A stretch of 64,000 bases of DNA from Exiguobacterium sp. Leaf196 (GCF_001423965.1 NZ_LMPV01000001.1:881908-945907), one strand, 5' to 3'. Counted from the stretch's first letter, positions 17,158 to 25,755 are shown. Notes: generated by a model from the sequence alone, not told the origin. Numbers and translations: made by a program.

Positions 17158-18390
17158 ATGAAACCAATACAAGAAGGCGTCACGCGACGGGATGTCCTGA
17201 AGGTCGCAGGCTTGACGAGTCTCGGGGCCGCCCTGTATGCCAGTGGTCTTGAGAAGTTTCTTCCGCGGACATTAACTGTTGAAGCAAGTGATCAAGAGCC
17301 GTTCTACGGGACGTATCAAGCAGGCATTTTGACACCACCACAAAACCACGTCCAAGTCGTAGCGTTTGATATCAAGACGGAGCGACGCGATGAACTCGTT
17401 GATTTATTAAAACGCTGGACACGGTTATGTGCCCGACTTGCGGCTGGGTTACCATATGGCGATTCCGACTCCCGTTACGTCCCACCGGAAGATACGGGGG
17501 AAGCGGACGGATTATCTGCCGGTCATTTGACGTTTACGTTCGGGTGCGGTCCAAGTCTATTTGACGGTCGCTTTGGTATTCAGCATAAACGACCGGAGGC
17601 GCTTAAACCGTTGCCGACGTTCGATCTCGATCGTTTAGATGAAAAATGGGGCGGAGGTGATCTTGTCGTTCAAGTTTGCGGTGATGATGCGCAAGTCGTC
17701 TTCCATGCAATTCGTAACCTCGTCCGTGTTGGGCGCGGAACGGTCGCGATGCGATGGTCGCAAGCTGGCTTCCAGCGCAGTAAAGCAGCAGATGCCTCTG
17801 GCGGGACGCCGCGCAATCTATTCGGCTTCAAGGACGGCACGGGAAATCCCGACGTCTCGAAGCAACAAGTCCGGAAAGAATCGCTCTTTTGTCAGTGGCA
17901 GGACGGGACGCCGTGGTTAACGAACGGCTCGTTCCTCGTCGTCCGCCGCATTCAGATGCATCTCGAGGTTTGGGACCGGACGATCCTGAAGGAACAGGAA
18001 CGGACTTTCGGACGCGAACGTGCTTCCGGGGCACCGCTCGGCTCAACAGACGAGTTCGCTTCCGTCACCCCAGCGAAACGACAAGCTCGTGGCGAAGCTG
18101 CCTTACCGGTTGACTCGCATACCGCTGTCGCGCATGGAGACGGGAAGACAGCGATCCTACGCCGTTCCTACTCTTATCAAGACGGCATTGATGAGAAGAC
18201 AGGTGCCCTCGATGCTGGACTACTCTTTTTATCGTATCAGCGTTCGCCAAAACAATTCATCGCGATTCAGCGCCGTCTTGCCGCGCAGGATCGACTGAAT
18301 GAATACATCACGCACCGTGGAAGTGCCATTTTCGCCTGCTTCGGTGGGATCTCGAAAGGAGGCTACATCGGTGATGCGTTATTTGCGTAA
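17158..18390 (+). CDS. efeB: EfeB, Tat-exported DyP-type heme peroxidase
   Basis: 410 residues. A twin-arginine signal is present (TRRDVLKVAGLTSLG, Arg10-Arg11), so the protein is exported folded with its heme. The DyP family signature GxxDG appears as FKDGTGNPD near residue 224, and the C-terminal half has the usual RRSYSY segment. In the Efe system it oxidises ferrous iron for uptake as Fe3+, as known for the Bacillus homologue YwbN. It lies directly behind efeO and its last 17 bases overlap efeU. Confidence 0.94.
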   Translation: MKPIQEGVTRRDVLKVAGLTSLGAALYASGLEKFLPRTLTVEASDQEPFYGTYQAGILTPPQNHVQVVAFDIKTERRDELVDLLKRWTRLCARLAAGLPYGDSDSRYVPPEDTGEADGLSAGHLTFTFGCGPSLFDGRFGIQHKRPEALKPLPTFDLDRLDEKWGGGDLVVQVCGDDAQVVFHAIRNLVRVGRGTVAMRWSQAGFQRSKAADASGGTPRNLFGFKDGTGNPDVSKQQVRKESLFCQWQDGTPWLTNGSFLVVRRIQMHLEVWDRTILKEQERTFGRERASGAPLGSTDEFASVTPAKRQARGEAALPVDSHTAVAHGDGKTAILRRSYSYQDGIDEKTGALDAGLLFLSYQRSPKQFIAIQRRLAAQDRLNEYITHRGSAIFACFGGISKGGYIGDALFA

Positions 18391-20047
18391 TCTTGTCCTT
18401 TTACTTGTACTCCTTGTAGCTGGTCAACACGCGGTGCCTGCCCATGCTGCTTCGACGGATGATCTCTATGTCGCAATCGGACAAGCGCTGTCTGCCGTCG
18501 CAAGTGAAGATCGCACGGCACTGAATCAAGCCATCGAAGAATTAGGGCAAGCTGCTCAAGATTTACCTGATCAACAAGCAGCAATCACGAAAACCGTCAA
18601 ACAGGTCGATGCAAAACGGTCGGCAACGTTTCCCGAGGTCCGCGAGCAACTGACGGCACTCTCTGCTGCCGTTCGGAAGCAGGAAGAAGCAACGAAACCG
18701 AAGACAGATCCGGTTGCGAAAGCAAAGGTGAAGCAATTACTTTCGCTTACGAACGAGATGCGTCAAGTCAAAGCGAGCGATCGTCCGGCAGCGGAACAAC
18801 GATTGTTGACCGCATGGGCAACGCACGAAAGTCTTGTCCGTAATGACAGTATCGGTCACTATGGCAACATCGAGATGGCGCTTGCCTCGATTCGGATCGC
18901 CGCGGCGCGAAAGCCTGCGGATACGAAGGAGTGGAAGGCGGCACTTGATCAATTCGACAATGCAGTCCAGTCCTTCCTCGACGGAGAACAAGTCCAAGCG
19001 AAGAAAACAGGACTGCAGTCACTGCTGACACCGCTTGAAGAGGCGCAGACCGCGCTTGCAGCAAGTGATTTGCCGCAAGCGAAGCTGGCACTCGAATCGT
19101 TTCTGAAGACCTGGCCGCGAGCCGAAGGTGAGGTCCGGACACGAAATGAAGGTCTCTATTCCCAGCTTGAATCAGACGTACCACTGCTACTTGCTCGGCT
19201 GACGCCGGAAACTCGGCAAAAGACGGCACAAGAACTCCAGTCGTTCGAGAATGCTATTGCACAATTACAAACAAAGACGCATTATACGTTCATCGACGCG
19301 ATGCTCGTGATGCTCCGGGAAGGTTTGGAAGCATTATTAATCGTCAGTGCACTTGTTGCCTTCGCACGGAAAAGCCGAACCAAACAAGAAGGTAAGGTCT
19401 GGGCAGGTGCCGGGCTTGGTCTGATCGCAAGTGGTCTGTTAGCCCTCATCCTGCAGACAGTCTTTCAAGCCTCATTCGCAGCAACAGGTCGCGAACAAAT
19501 CGAGGGCTATACGGGAATCGTCGCGGTCGTCGTCATGCTGTTCGTCGGCTACTGGTTGCACTCGAAAAGCGCCGTCGCCAAACGAAAACACTTTTTATCG
19601 ACGCTTTCGACGACGTCCTTATTCTTCGTCAGCTTCTTAACGATCTTCCGGGAAGGCGCCGAGACGTTGTTGTTCTACATCGGAATGGCACCAGCGATGA
19701 CGAAAACTGCCTTGTTATCCGGAATCGGACTCGCGATCGTCATCATCGGTCTCGTCTCGTATGCGGTCATCCAGATTGGTGTTCGTTTACCGATCCATCG
19801 TCTGTTCCAAGTCGCGTCCTGGTTGATTTATGTGATGGCGTTCAAGATTCTCGGTACGAGTCTGCACGCGTTGCAACTGACGAACGTCCTACCGATTCGT
19901 CCGATCAATGGACTCGGAACCGCCGGCTGGATTGGTTTCTACCCAACGCTCGAGACGCTTATCCCGCAAGTCGTCCTGATGATTCTGATTGCCTTGTTTA
20001 CGATCTGGCAAAAGCGGCGCACAGCAGCAATCCAGACTGCTGCTTGA
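18374..20047 (+). CDS. efeU: EfeU, FTR1-family iron permease with long extracytoplasmic N-terminal domain
   Basis: 557 residues from ATG 18374, which follows AAAGGAGG inside the end of efeB; longer in-frame starts upstream would destroy the signal peptide. Residues 1-25 are a signal peptide ending AHA. About 280 helical, Gln/Ala-rich residues follow outside the membrane, then seven membrane segments. The FTR1 iron motifs REGLE (about 313) and REGAE (about 425) are intact. It transports Fe3+ delivered by EfeO and EfeB. Unlike the efeU-efeO-efeB order of Bacillus subtilis, the permease is last. Confidence 0.93.
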   Translation: MRYLRNLVLLLVLLVAGQHAVPAHAASTDDLYVAIGQALSAVASEDRTALNQAIEELGQAAQDLPDQQAAITKTVKQVDAKRSATFPEVREQLTALSAAVRKQEEATKPKTDPVAKAKVKQLLSLTNEMRQVKASDRPAAEQRLLTAWATHESLVRNDSIGHYGNIEMALASIRIAAARKPADTKEWKAALDQFDNAVQSFLDGEQVQAKKTGLQSLLTPLEEAQTALAASDLPQAKLALESFLKTWPRAEGEVRTRNEGLYSQLESDVPLLLARLTPETRQKTAQELQSFENAIAQLQTKTHYTFIDAMLVMLREGLEALLIVSALVAFARKSRTKQEGKVWAGAGLGLIASGLLALILQTVFQASFAATGREQIEGYTGIVAVVVMLFVGYWLHSKSAVAKRKHFLSTLSTTSLFFVSFLTIFREGAETLLFYIGMAPAMTKTALLSGIGLAIVIIGLVSYAVIQIGVRLPIHRLFQVASWLIYVMAFKILGTSLHALQLTNVLPIRPINGLGTAGWIGFYPTLETLIPQVVLMILIALFTIWQKRRTAAIQTAA

Positions 20048-20065
20048 TCCATTTTTCAATTTCAG

Positions 20066-20090
20066 GTTTCAACTATTATGTTTCGGGTAT
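20066..20090 (+). promoter_or_regulatory. Sigma-B type promoter
   Basis: GTTTCA (20066-20071), 13-base spacer, GGGTAT (20085-20090). This differs from the Bacillus sigma-B consensus GTTTAA/GGGTAT at only one position. It lies 44 bp upstream of a YflT-type general stress gene, which fits sigma-B control. Confidence 0.82.
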
Positions 20091-20133
20091 AACTTCTTAT
20101 CAGCAGCTTGCTGCATGAAAGAGAGGGATTTTT

Positions 20134-20595
20134 ATGCTTGAAACACGCATCGTGCGAAACATGACCGCTGTCGACGCAGAAGTGACGAGCCTCAAATCAA
20201 GTGGCTATTCGAATAAACAGATCTACATCTTTGCAAAAGACGAAGAACTCGCGGAACGCATCGCGAATGACACACAGACGTTACCATACCGCGTGACGAA
20301 GAAGTCGTTCTTCGAGACGTTATTATCAGCCGTCCGGAGTAACCGTAATGATCGGATTGCTCAATTGTCCGAGCTTGGCATGACGAAGGATGTTGCTGAG
20401 GATCTAGAAGATGAAGTCCGACACGGGCGGATCGTCATCGTCGGTTCGAAGTCTGATTTACTGAATCCAGCGTTCGCGGCGTCTTACGTGACGGATGAAG
20501 CAACCGATTATGGTGCTGGCGTACCAAAACTTGAAGACGAGGAAACGACGACGACGTTACCAGCCGATCAAAACGTCAAGTTAAAAGATGAATGA
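20134..20595 (+). CDS. General stress protein, YflT domain
   Basis: 153 residues. The first 100 match the heat-induced stress protein YflT domain: IVRNMTAVDAEVTSLKSSGYS, then QIYIFAKDEELAERI, and a closing GRIVIVGSK. The last 30 residues are acidic and low in complexity (EDEETTTTLPADQN). Such proteins are cytoplasmic members of the Bacillus sigma-B regulon with no known biochemical activity; the sigma-B promoter upstream agrees. GAGAGGGA precedes the ATG; a terminator follows. Confidence 0.88.
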   Translation: MLETRIVRNMTAVDAEVTSLKSSGYSNKQIYIFAKDEELAERIANDTQTLPYRVTKKSFFETLLSAVRSNRNDRIAQLSELGMTKDVAEDLEDEVRHGRIVIVGSKSDLLNPAFAASYVTDEATDYGAGVPKLEDEETTTTLPADQNVKLKDE

Positions 20596-20600
20596 TACAT

Positions 20601-20638
20601 AAGCCTCCTGTTTCTCAGCGTAGAGACAGGAGGCTTTT
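20601..20638 (+). terminator. Terminator of the stress gene
   Basis: AAGCCTCCTGT pairs with ACAGGAGGCTT and is followed by TTTGTTT. Confidence 0.88.
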
Positions 20639-20688
20639 GTTTAGCCTTCTCATGGAAGGGAATGGGAAAATTGAGAGGAGGAGAGACA

Positions 20689-21054
20689 ATGCAATTCTTA
20701 TATGTCGGTTATTACGATGCTGAGCGGATGGATGCTATATCGAAGGAAGAGATCGATGCTTTGATGTCGCGTTGTGATGCGTTGATGAACACCTTCAATA
20801 AACAAGTCGATGTCCTATCAGACTGGCACCCGGGTCTTACGACACAAGCATTTTACTGGCAGGATGGGGTCGTACAGAAGAAAGTAGAGCCGGATCGAAC
20901 GCATGGAGAGCAGATTGGCAGTTTGATTGTCTTTGAAGCACGTGATTTAGATCATGCGATGGAACTAGCTTTCCTTCATCCGACGACTCAAGTCGCAGAA
21001 GGGGAATCTTACGGTTGGCGAGCGGAAGTTCGACCGTTATCAGGTACCTCATGA
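20689..21054 (+). CDS. YCII-related domain protein
   Basis: 121 residues from ATG 20689, behind GAGGAGGAGAG. The sequence has the alpha/beta ferredoxin-like plan of YCII/DGPF proteins: a first strand MQFLYVGYYD, a helical region, then SLIVFEARDLDHAMELAFLHP and a last strand WRAEVRPL. The family includes small dehydratase- or isomerase-like enzymes, mostly uncharacterised. It overlaps the following ABM-domain gene by ATGA, so the two are translated together and may act on a common substrate. Confidence 0.75.
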   Translation: MQFLYVGYYDAERMDAISKEEIDALMSRCDALMNTFNKQVDVLSDWHPGLTTQAFYWQDGVVQKKVEPDRTHGEQIGSLIVFEARDLDHAMELAFLHPTTQVAEGESYGWRAEVRPLSGTS

Positions 21055-21353
21055 TGTATGGATTATGGACGACATTTACGACTCAAAACGGACAACGCGA
21101 CAACGTCATTGCCCTGTTGCTTGAAGCTGCGGCTTCTCTTGCGACGCATCCGGGCTGCCTGCACTACATCATCAGTCGTTCTGACGAGCCAGATGTTTTG
21201 CATGTTCGCGAAATTTGGACGGATGCGGCTACTTATCAAGCATCCTTAACTTTACCGGTGACGCAGCACTTGATTACGCAAGCGCGTCCGTTACTTGAAC
21301 ATGTTGAACGTGTACTGGAAGATCAACCGCTCGGTGGCAAAGGACTCATATAA
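21051..21353 (+). CDS. ABM-domain monooxygenase-like protein
   Basis: 100 residues of the antibiotic biosynthesis monooxygenase fold: GLWTTFTTQNGQRDNVIALL, HPGCLHYIIS, then VREIWTDAATYQASL and a C-terminal helix. This pattern is that of small dimeric quinol or aromatic monooxygenases such as YgiN. Two ATGs in tandem overlap the previous stop; 21051 gives the ATGA overlap. Ends at a terminator. Confidence 0.8.
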   Translation: MMYGLWTTFTTQNGQRDNVIALLLEAAASLATHPGCLHYIISRSDEPDVLHVREIWTDAATYQASLTLPVTQHLITQARPLLEHVERVLEDQPLGGKGLI

Positions 21354-21356
21354 ATC

Positions 21357-21385
21357 AAAACCCCTTCTCTCATCGAGAAGGGGTT
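21357..21385. terminator. Bidirectional terminator
   Basis: AACCCCTTCTC pairs perfectly with GAGAAGGGGTT, between the ABM gene and the convergent YolD-like gene. Confidence 0.82.
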
Positions 21386-21393
21386 GAATGCTG

Positions 21394-21711
21394 TTAGGTT
21401 GCCTTCCACTTGATATCGATGACGTCCGACGCTCGCACCATTCGGCGCATACCTGTCGATGTGACGAGTTCAATCGTTCCACGGTCATGAAAAATCGCTT
21501 GGATTGAACCGGATACCGTATCCAGTTGTTTCAATCGGACGTGGACCGTCTGTCCGGTCCGGACTGCACGTTCCATGATGTGTTGCAAGGAGAGGCGATC
21601 ACGAACACTCGTCTCTTCGCGTGATTGATACAAATGTTCAAGATGAAGGATATGCTGGCGTGAAGTCAGTTGTTTCCACTTGCGATTCGATCGTTTTTTA
21701 GATGCGAACAT
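21394..21711 (-). CDS. YolD-like basic small protein
   Basis: 105 residues. A basic N terminus (SKKRSNRKWKQLTS) is followed by an amphipathic helix (HILHLEHLYQSREET) and a C-terminal beta part, VSGSIQAIFHDRGTIELV then MVRASDVIDIKW. The latter resembles the small beta-barrel of YolD-like proteins that accompany Y-family polymerases. No polymerase gene is nearby, and the first half is not typical, so the family call is tentative. AGGAGGTGG precedes the ATG. Confidence 0.6.
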   Translation of the reverse strand: MFASKKRSNRKWKQLTSRQHILHLEHLYQSREETSVRDRLSLQHIMERAVRTGQTVHVRLKQLDTVSGSIQAIFHDRGTIELVTSTGMRRMVRASDVIDIKWKAT

Positions 21712-21790
21712 GGCTGACCACCTCCTGAATTGAGTCGTACGCTAGACAGTCGTGCGCTCTGCTTCAGATAATTCCCTTCAAGATCCGTGC

Positions 21791-22327
21791 TTAAACACGT
21801 GCACCTGACATTTTTTCGCGAAACGCCTCGATTGCCACAATTGCTTCTTGATCGTGCTCGACCTCACCCGGTGCATTCCCTTCGGCAAGAATCGTTGTCT
21901 CAAGCGTCGCACCGAGGAACGACGCGATATGCTTAAACTGCGTGACGAGTGCCTGTCCTTTGACGCGCGGATCGTCTCCACCGACGGCAATCAAGTGGAA
22001 TCGTTTCCCTGCCATTCGGCTTTTGAAGTCGAGCTCTTCGTCGCGAAGTGACTCGCTGAATCGGTCGATGAATAATTTCATCTTCGTCGACATCGAGTAC
22101 CAGTAAATCGGCGTGATGAACAGGATGTCATCGTGTTCAAGCATCGCTTCGACGATTCGGCGATAATCATCACCGATCGGCAAAAAGCCACCATGATGAC
22201 GGCGGTCTTCAATCGGCTGAATCGAGACGTTCGCCAAATCGACAGCCACATGAGGGATGCCTTTCAACGCTTGTTCACCGAGCCATTCACTGTTTCCTTT
22301 ACGTGAGCTACCATAAATCGTATACAT
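21791..22327 (-). CDS. NAD(P)H-dependent FMN reductase-type oxidoreductase
   Basis: 178 residues of the flavodoxin-like fold. FMN phosphate loop at the N terminus: YGSSRKGNS (5-13). A second flavin loop reads TPIYWYSMSTKMKLFIDRF, the standard PIYWYS(M/G) motif of YwqN/WrbA-like reductases. Start 22327 follows AAGGAGATGC; an ATG nine bases earlier overlaps that site. The protein should reduce quinones, azo or metal substrates in the cytoplasm; the real substrate is unknown. Confidence 0.87.
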   Translation of the reverse strand: MYTIYGSSRKGNSEWLGEQALKGIPHVAVDLANVSIQPIEDRRHHGGFLPIGDDYRRIVEAMLEHDDILFITPIYWYSMSTKMKLFIDRFSESLRDEELDFKSRMAGKRFHLIAVGGDDPRVKGQALVTQFKHIASFLGATLETTILAEGNAPGEVEHDQEAIVAIEAFREKMSGARV

Positions 22328-22472
22328 ATCGTGCATCTCCTTTTGAATTCGATTGTTTTATTCTATTCCAAACTTCACTGTCAATACACCGATATGCTCA
22401 CAATTGGTTTTGAATAAGGGTTTTGCGGAAAAAGACAAGAAGACGAAAAACAAATAGGGGAGGAACTGTCGA

Positions 22473-23141
22473 ATGGAGAGAAGTACGCTCATTGCGCTAG
22501 AAAAACACTTATATGCCATCCACCTCGAAATGGATGGACTGGCGCGGCTGATTACGAAACAATTGATTCATTTGAGCCAAGTGGCTGCATCCGTCGAACA
22601 TTTTCGGCGGATGAGCTTTGATATCTATAAACATCGGACGTCGCTCGAACAGATTCCGTCACAAGTCTTATATGAGACGGCTCTCGATTACGAAGATTGG
22701 CTCGAGGAAGAGTTTGATGAGATTCCTGCTAATTGGCAACTGGCGTCGAAAGAAGAGGAGGCACTCGAGCAGCTCTGGTGGTTCGAGTTCTCACGGATTC
22801 TAGCGGAACTCGAAGAATGGCTCAGTCTCTATCTGATTCGCCGAATTCGAGAAGATGTCCGCTATATGCCACCGGTGATCGAGAAGAACGCCTACGCCTT
22901 GTCGGAAGATGCCCGACACGTCTTTTGGCGACTTTTACAACGTTCCGTTGCGAAGCCTTCATCAAAAATCAAGGCCAATCAATTATCGTGCCGAATGGGG
23001 ATCGCCGAGATTGCCCGCTGTGCCCGCCTCAATCAAGATCGAACACGTCGTGCGATCGGTGAACTGAAGAACCGGGGACTGGTTGCGATCGAGGAGGACG
23101 ACGAGAAGTTGAAGATGCGGCTTCGGCTTCAAGTCATCTGA
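22473..23141 (+). CDS. Putative winged-helix protein
   Basis: 222 residues. The N-terminal two thirds are helical and acidic (EDWLEEEFDEIPANW, LAELEEWLSL). The last 60 residues form a plausible winged helix-turn-helix: GIAEIARCARLNQDRTRRAIGELKNRGLVAIEEDD, in which the recognition helix is around TRRAIGELK. No named family recognised. Start follows GGGGAGGA. It ends convergent with, and overlapping by 13 bp, the hydrolase gene on the other strand. Confidence 0.72.
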   Translation: MERSTLIALEKHLYAIHLEMDGLARLITKQLIHLSQVAASVEHFRRMSFDIYKHRTSLEQIPSQVLYETALDYEDWLEEEFDEIPANWQLASKEEEALEQLWWFEFSRILAELEEWLSLYLIRRIREDVRYMPPVIEKNAYALSEDARHVFWRLLQRSVAKPSSKIKANQLSCRMGIAEIARCARLNQDRTRRAIGELKNRGLVAIEEDDEKLKMRLRLQVI

Positions 23142-23980
23142 TTGAAAGCGATGAAGCGTTCAATCATGCGTTCATCCCGACGCGCGGATGGACCAATCCA
23201 AATGAGATGACCGGGGCTCTTCGATTCGATGAACTGTGCATGCGGAATGCTTCGTCGAGCGTGTTCGGCGTGTTCGAACGGAACAGCACGGTCTGACTTT
23301 GAATGGACGATCAAAACCGGACACGTGACGGCTTCGAGTCGCTCTTGTCCTAAGTCTTGCGTGATATCGAACAACACACCCCGTCCTGGACCATTTTGAA
23401 GACCGACCTCATATAACAACGAAGCATCCGTCTCACTGATGTGAGTACGGATCGTTTCGCGTGGTAAAAGACTCGTCATCTCAACCATCCGAACCGCTGC
23501 CTCTTCAGGAAACTTGCGAATCTTATCCTTCACGTATGTCCAAAGCCCCCACTGGATGAACTGTAAAGGACGTTGTAAGACCGGTTGGATCAAAAGTCGG
23601 TGGTAGGGAAGGGATATCCGATGCGTCATCGCACACGCTAAGACGAGGGCATGAACACCTGTATCTATTCCGGCAAGGGCGATCGCCGTCGGTCCTCCGG
23701 CTGAGATGCCGTAAACGGTATAGTGTTCGATTTGACGGGATGCGAGCCACCCGGCGTAAAATGTCGCGAGCGCCTCTGGATTATCTGCGAGTTGAAGTGG
23801 TGTTCGCCCATACCCCGGACGCGATGGTACGATGACACGATACCCTGCAGCAATCAATTTCTCGACATGGTAGATTTCCCGATAATCCGACTGCGTCCCA
23901 TGAATTAAAAGAATGATGGGACCGCTTCCGCTATCCCGGTAATCAAAGCGCTGACCGTTCCATTCTGCGATACAATGCAT
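23129..23980 (-). CDS. Alpha/beta hydrolase
   Basis: 283 residues with a complete serine hydrolase triad pattern. The oxyanion motif HG is at 27-28, nucleophile Ser93 lies in YGISAGGP, the acid is Asp in VHSKSDRAVPF and the base is His in KSPGHLIW. A cap region (about 120-190) is helical. The closest type is the epoxide hydrolase/haloalkane-like branch, but the substrate cannot be told. Cytoplasmic. ATG follows AGGAGA. The 3' end overlaps the convergent winged-helix gene by 13 bp. Confidence 0.87.
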   Translation of the reverse strand: MHCIAEWNGQRFDYRDSGSGPIILLIHGTQSDYREIYHVEKLIAAGYRVIVPSRPGYGRTPLQLADNPEALATFYAGWLASRQIEHYTVYGISAGGPTAIALAGIDTGVHALVLACAMTHRISLPYHRLLIQPVLQRPLQFIQWGLWTYVKDKIRKFPEEAAVRMVEMTSLLPRETIRTHISETDASLLYEVGLQNGPGRGVLFDITQDLGQERLEAVTCPVLIVHSKSDRAVPFEHAEHARRSIPHAQFIESKSPGHLIWIGPSARRDERMIERFIAFNQMT

Positions 23981-24041
23981 CCAAATTCTCCTATCTCTTA
24001 ATATTTACCATTTTATTGTTAATCTAATTTTCTTTTTCATG

Positions 24042-24057
24042 TATACTGTAAAGTATA
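24042..24057. promoter_or_regulatory. 16-bp palindrome over the -10 region of the WYL gene
   Basis: TATACT (24042-24047), GTAA, AGTATA (24052-24057) form a perfect inverted repeat. It sits where the -10 of the WYL regulator gene should be, 37 bp before its GTG. Autoregulation is a reasonable inference, although TATACT alone is also a good -10. Confidence 0.4.
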
Positions 24058-24093
24058 ACCAAACCATTGTGACTTAGGAAATGAGGATGCGTA

Positions 24094-25098
24094 GTGTCAA
24101 ACGAAAAATTAACAAACCGTGACCGCTTACTTGCTGTACGAGAAATCTTCGAACGTCAGTCGGATGAAGATCATACGTTGACGCTTGAGGAATTAAGCAT
24201 GGAACTCTCGAAACGAGGCTTAATCGAGAAGCTATCCCGAAAATCGTTAAAGGATGATATTGCAGCACTTGCTAAATCAGGCTTCGACGTCGTGGCGGAA
24301 GAGACGAAGAATGGACTTGCCATTCCGTATCATCTCGTCAGTCGTCCTTTTGAACATCATCAGCTCCGATTGCTCGTCGATGCCATCGCTAGTGCGAAGT
24401 TCATCTCGGAAAGTGAGACAACATCTCTCGTCAAGACGCTTCAATCCCTGACGAGTGATAAGATGGCGGAGTCACTTCAGCCGGTCCTACATACTGTCAA
24501 AAAACCAAAAGGGATGACGTCCCGCTCAATCGATACGATTCAGAAAGCAATCAGCGAAGGTTTCGTCATCAGCTTCCAGTACCAAGGGAAATTCAACGAA
24601 CGGACGCGAAAGTTCGAGTTACGCAAGGATGGCGAGCATTATCTCGTTTCACCAGCACATCTATTGATGGATAACGGTAATTACTATTTGATCGGAAGAG
24701 ACGAACGGATCAAAGAGGTTCGAACGTATCGGGTCGACCGAATCGTTGATTGTAAAGCATTCGAACCGATGGAAGAACCGGTCTATGTCGAGCCAAGTTA
24801 CTTAAGTAATATGTTCAACATGTATGGAGGAGAGAACGAGCAATTGACGCTTAAATTCCAGGAGAGTCTGATGCCGACCGTCGTTGACCGGTTCGGAACC
24901 GATATCCGTTGTCGTCGTCTCGATGACCTCTGGTTCGAGGTTAAGGTCGATGCGCTCTTTTCTGACGGCTTCATGATGTGGCTGATCCAGTTCGGCAACC
25001 AAGCAGAAATCATCGCACCTGTCGAACGCCGAGAGACATTCAAGAATAAAGTAGCGGGTCTTGCGACGATGTACCAAGTCGAAACACCTGCTCTTTAA
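24094..25098 (+). CDS. WYL-domain transcriptional regulator
   Basis: 334 residues. An N-terminal HTH (NRDRLLAVREIFERQSDED, LTLEELSMELSKRG, then LKDDIAALAKSGFDV) is followed by a WYL domain in which the signature is partly changed (ISFQYQGKFNERTRKFEL, then YYLIGRDERIKEVRTYRVDRI). A WCX extension fills the last 80 residues. WYL proteins sense nucleic acids or nucleotides and often control defence or DNA repair genes. Here no defence gene is adjacent. Starts with GTG after GAGGATGC. Confidence 0.87.
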   Translation: MSNEKLTNRDRLLAVREIFERQSDEDHTLTLEELSMELSKRGLIEKLSRKSLKDDIAALAKSGFDVVAEETKNGLAIPYHLVSRPFEHHQLRLLVDAIASAKFISESETTSLVKTLQSLTSDKMAESLQPVLHTVKKPKGMTSRSIDTIQKAISEGFVISFQYQGKFNERTRKFELRKDGEHYLVSPAHLLMDNGNYYLIGRDERIKEVRTYRVDRIVDCKAFEPMEEPVYVEPSYLSNMFNMYGGENEQLTLKFQESLMPTVVDRFGTDIRCRRLDDLWFEVKVDALFSDGFMMWLIQFGNQAEIIAPVERRETFKNKVAGLATMYQVETPAL

Positions 25099-25104
25099 GA
25101 GGTA

Positions 25105-25140
25105 AAGCAAGGTTCATTTGACCATGGATCTTGCTTTTTT
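25105..25140 (+). terminator. Terminator of the WYL gene
   Basis: AAGCAAG and CTTGCTT pair around a long partly paired loop, followed by TTTTTTA. Confidence 0.75.
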
Positions 25141-25252
25141 AATTATTGAATAAAAAAATGTCGTTTTTTGTCGGATATTCATATTTGAATATTTTAAGCG
25201 AATAGTTCCAGTTACTATTATAGGTATCTGATACTTATGTAGGAGGAACGAC

Positions 25253-25579
25253 ATGCAACAGATGGAAAAAAGCCGATCAAACGGGATGCGGAAACTAGGT
25301 GTTTTCCTGTTCTTCGTTTGTTTATCCTATACATCTTGGTACTTATTCTCACTTTTTGTCTTTCATCTCGTGTTACCAGAAGATGTCATGACATCACTCG
25401 ACATCGTCGCGTTCGGATTCAGTCCGGTTATCGCTCTTGTTGTCACCATCGGATCGCTACGTTTGATTGAACGGCGCATGAAACCTAAATTTACCCCCCT
25501 TTTATTCATCGGGTATATGCTTTCAACAAGTGTTTTGATCTATTATTCAGTTGCCTACGCGCTTCTACCCCGACTGTGA
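25253..25579 (+). CDS. Small three-helix membrane protein
   Basis: 108 residues with three hydrophobic segments (about 15-38, 48-70 and 80-104) and a basic, Lys/Arg-rich N terminus (MEKSRSNGMRKLG). ATG follows TAGGAGGAACGAC. No motif. A short membrane peptide gene follows about 60 bp downstream. Confidence 0.7.
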   Translation: MQQMEKSRSNGMRKLGVFLFFVCLSYTSWYLFSLFVFHLVLPEDVMTSLDIVAFGFSPVIALVVTIGSLRLIERRMKPKFTPLLFIGYMLSTSVLIYYSVAYALLPRL

Positions 25580-25642
25580 CTTGCAACTCCCCAGCAATTG
25601 GCATATGCTACGCTTATAGCTTGCTAGGTAAGGGGGGATACG

Positions 25643-25753
25643 ATGAACGCACAGTATATCCTCGACTGGATGCCGCTCGTGATTCCTGTCGGTGCCATCG
25701 TCTTTATTGTCGTCATTGCGCGTAAGGCTTCAAAAATCGATGCTGAAAAGTAA
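25643..25753 (+). CDS. Single-span membrane peptide, 36 residues
   Basis: The reading frame encodes a 36-residue peptide beginning MNAQYILDWMPLVIP, with one hydrophobic helix (PLVIPVGAIVFIVVIA) and a charged tail RKASKIDAEK. AAGGGGGGATACG directly precedes the ATG, and a strong terminator begins three bases after the stop. A candidate promoter is present upstream (TTGGCA near 25597). The combination of ribosome binding site, terminator and membrane helix supports a real small gene. Confidence 0.65.
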   Translation: MNAQYILDWMPLVIPVGAIVFIVVIARKASKIDAEK

Positions 25754-25755
25754 GA

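Noticed and set aside
18299-18373. Longer start of efeU
   Set aside because: It would place 25 charged residues before the signal peptide and lacks a ribosome binding site; AAAGGAGG points to ATG 18374.
25180-25250. Second sigma-B promoter (GTTCCA ... AGGTAT)
   Set aside because: Spacing is too short and three positions differ from consensus.
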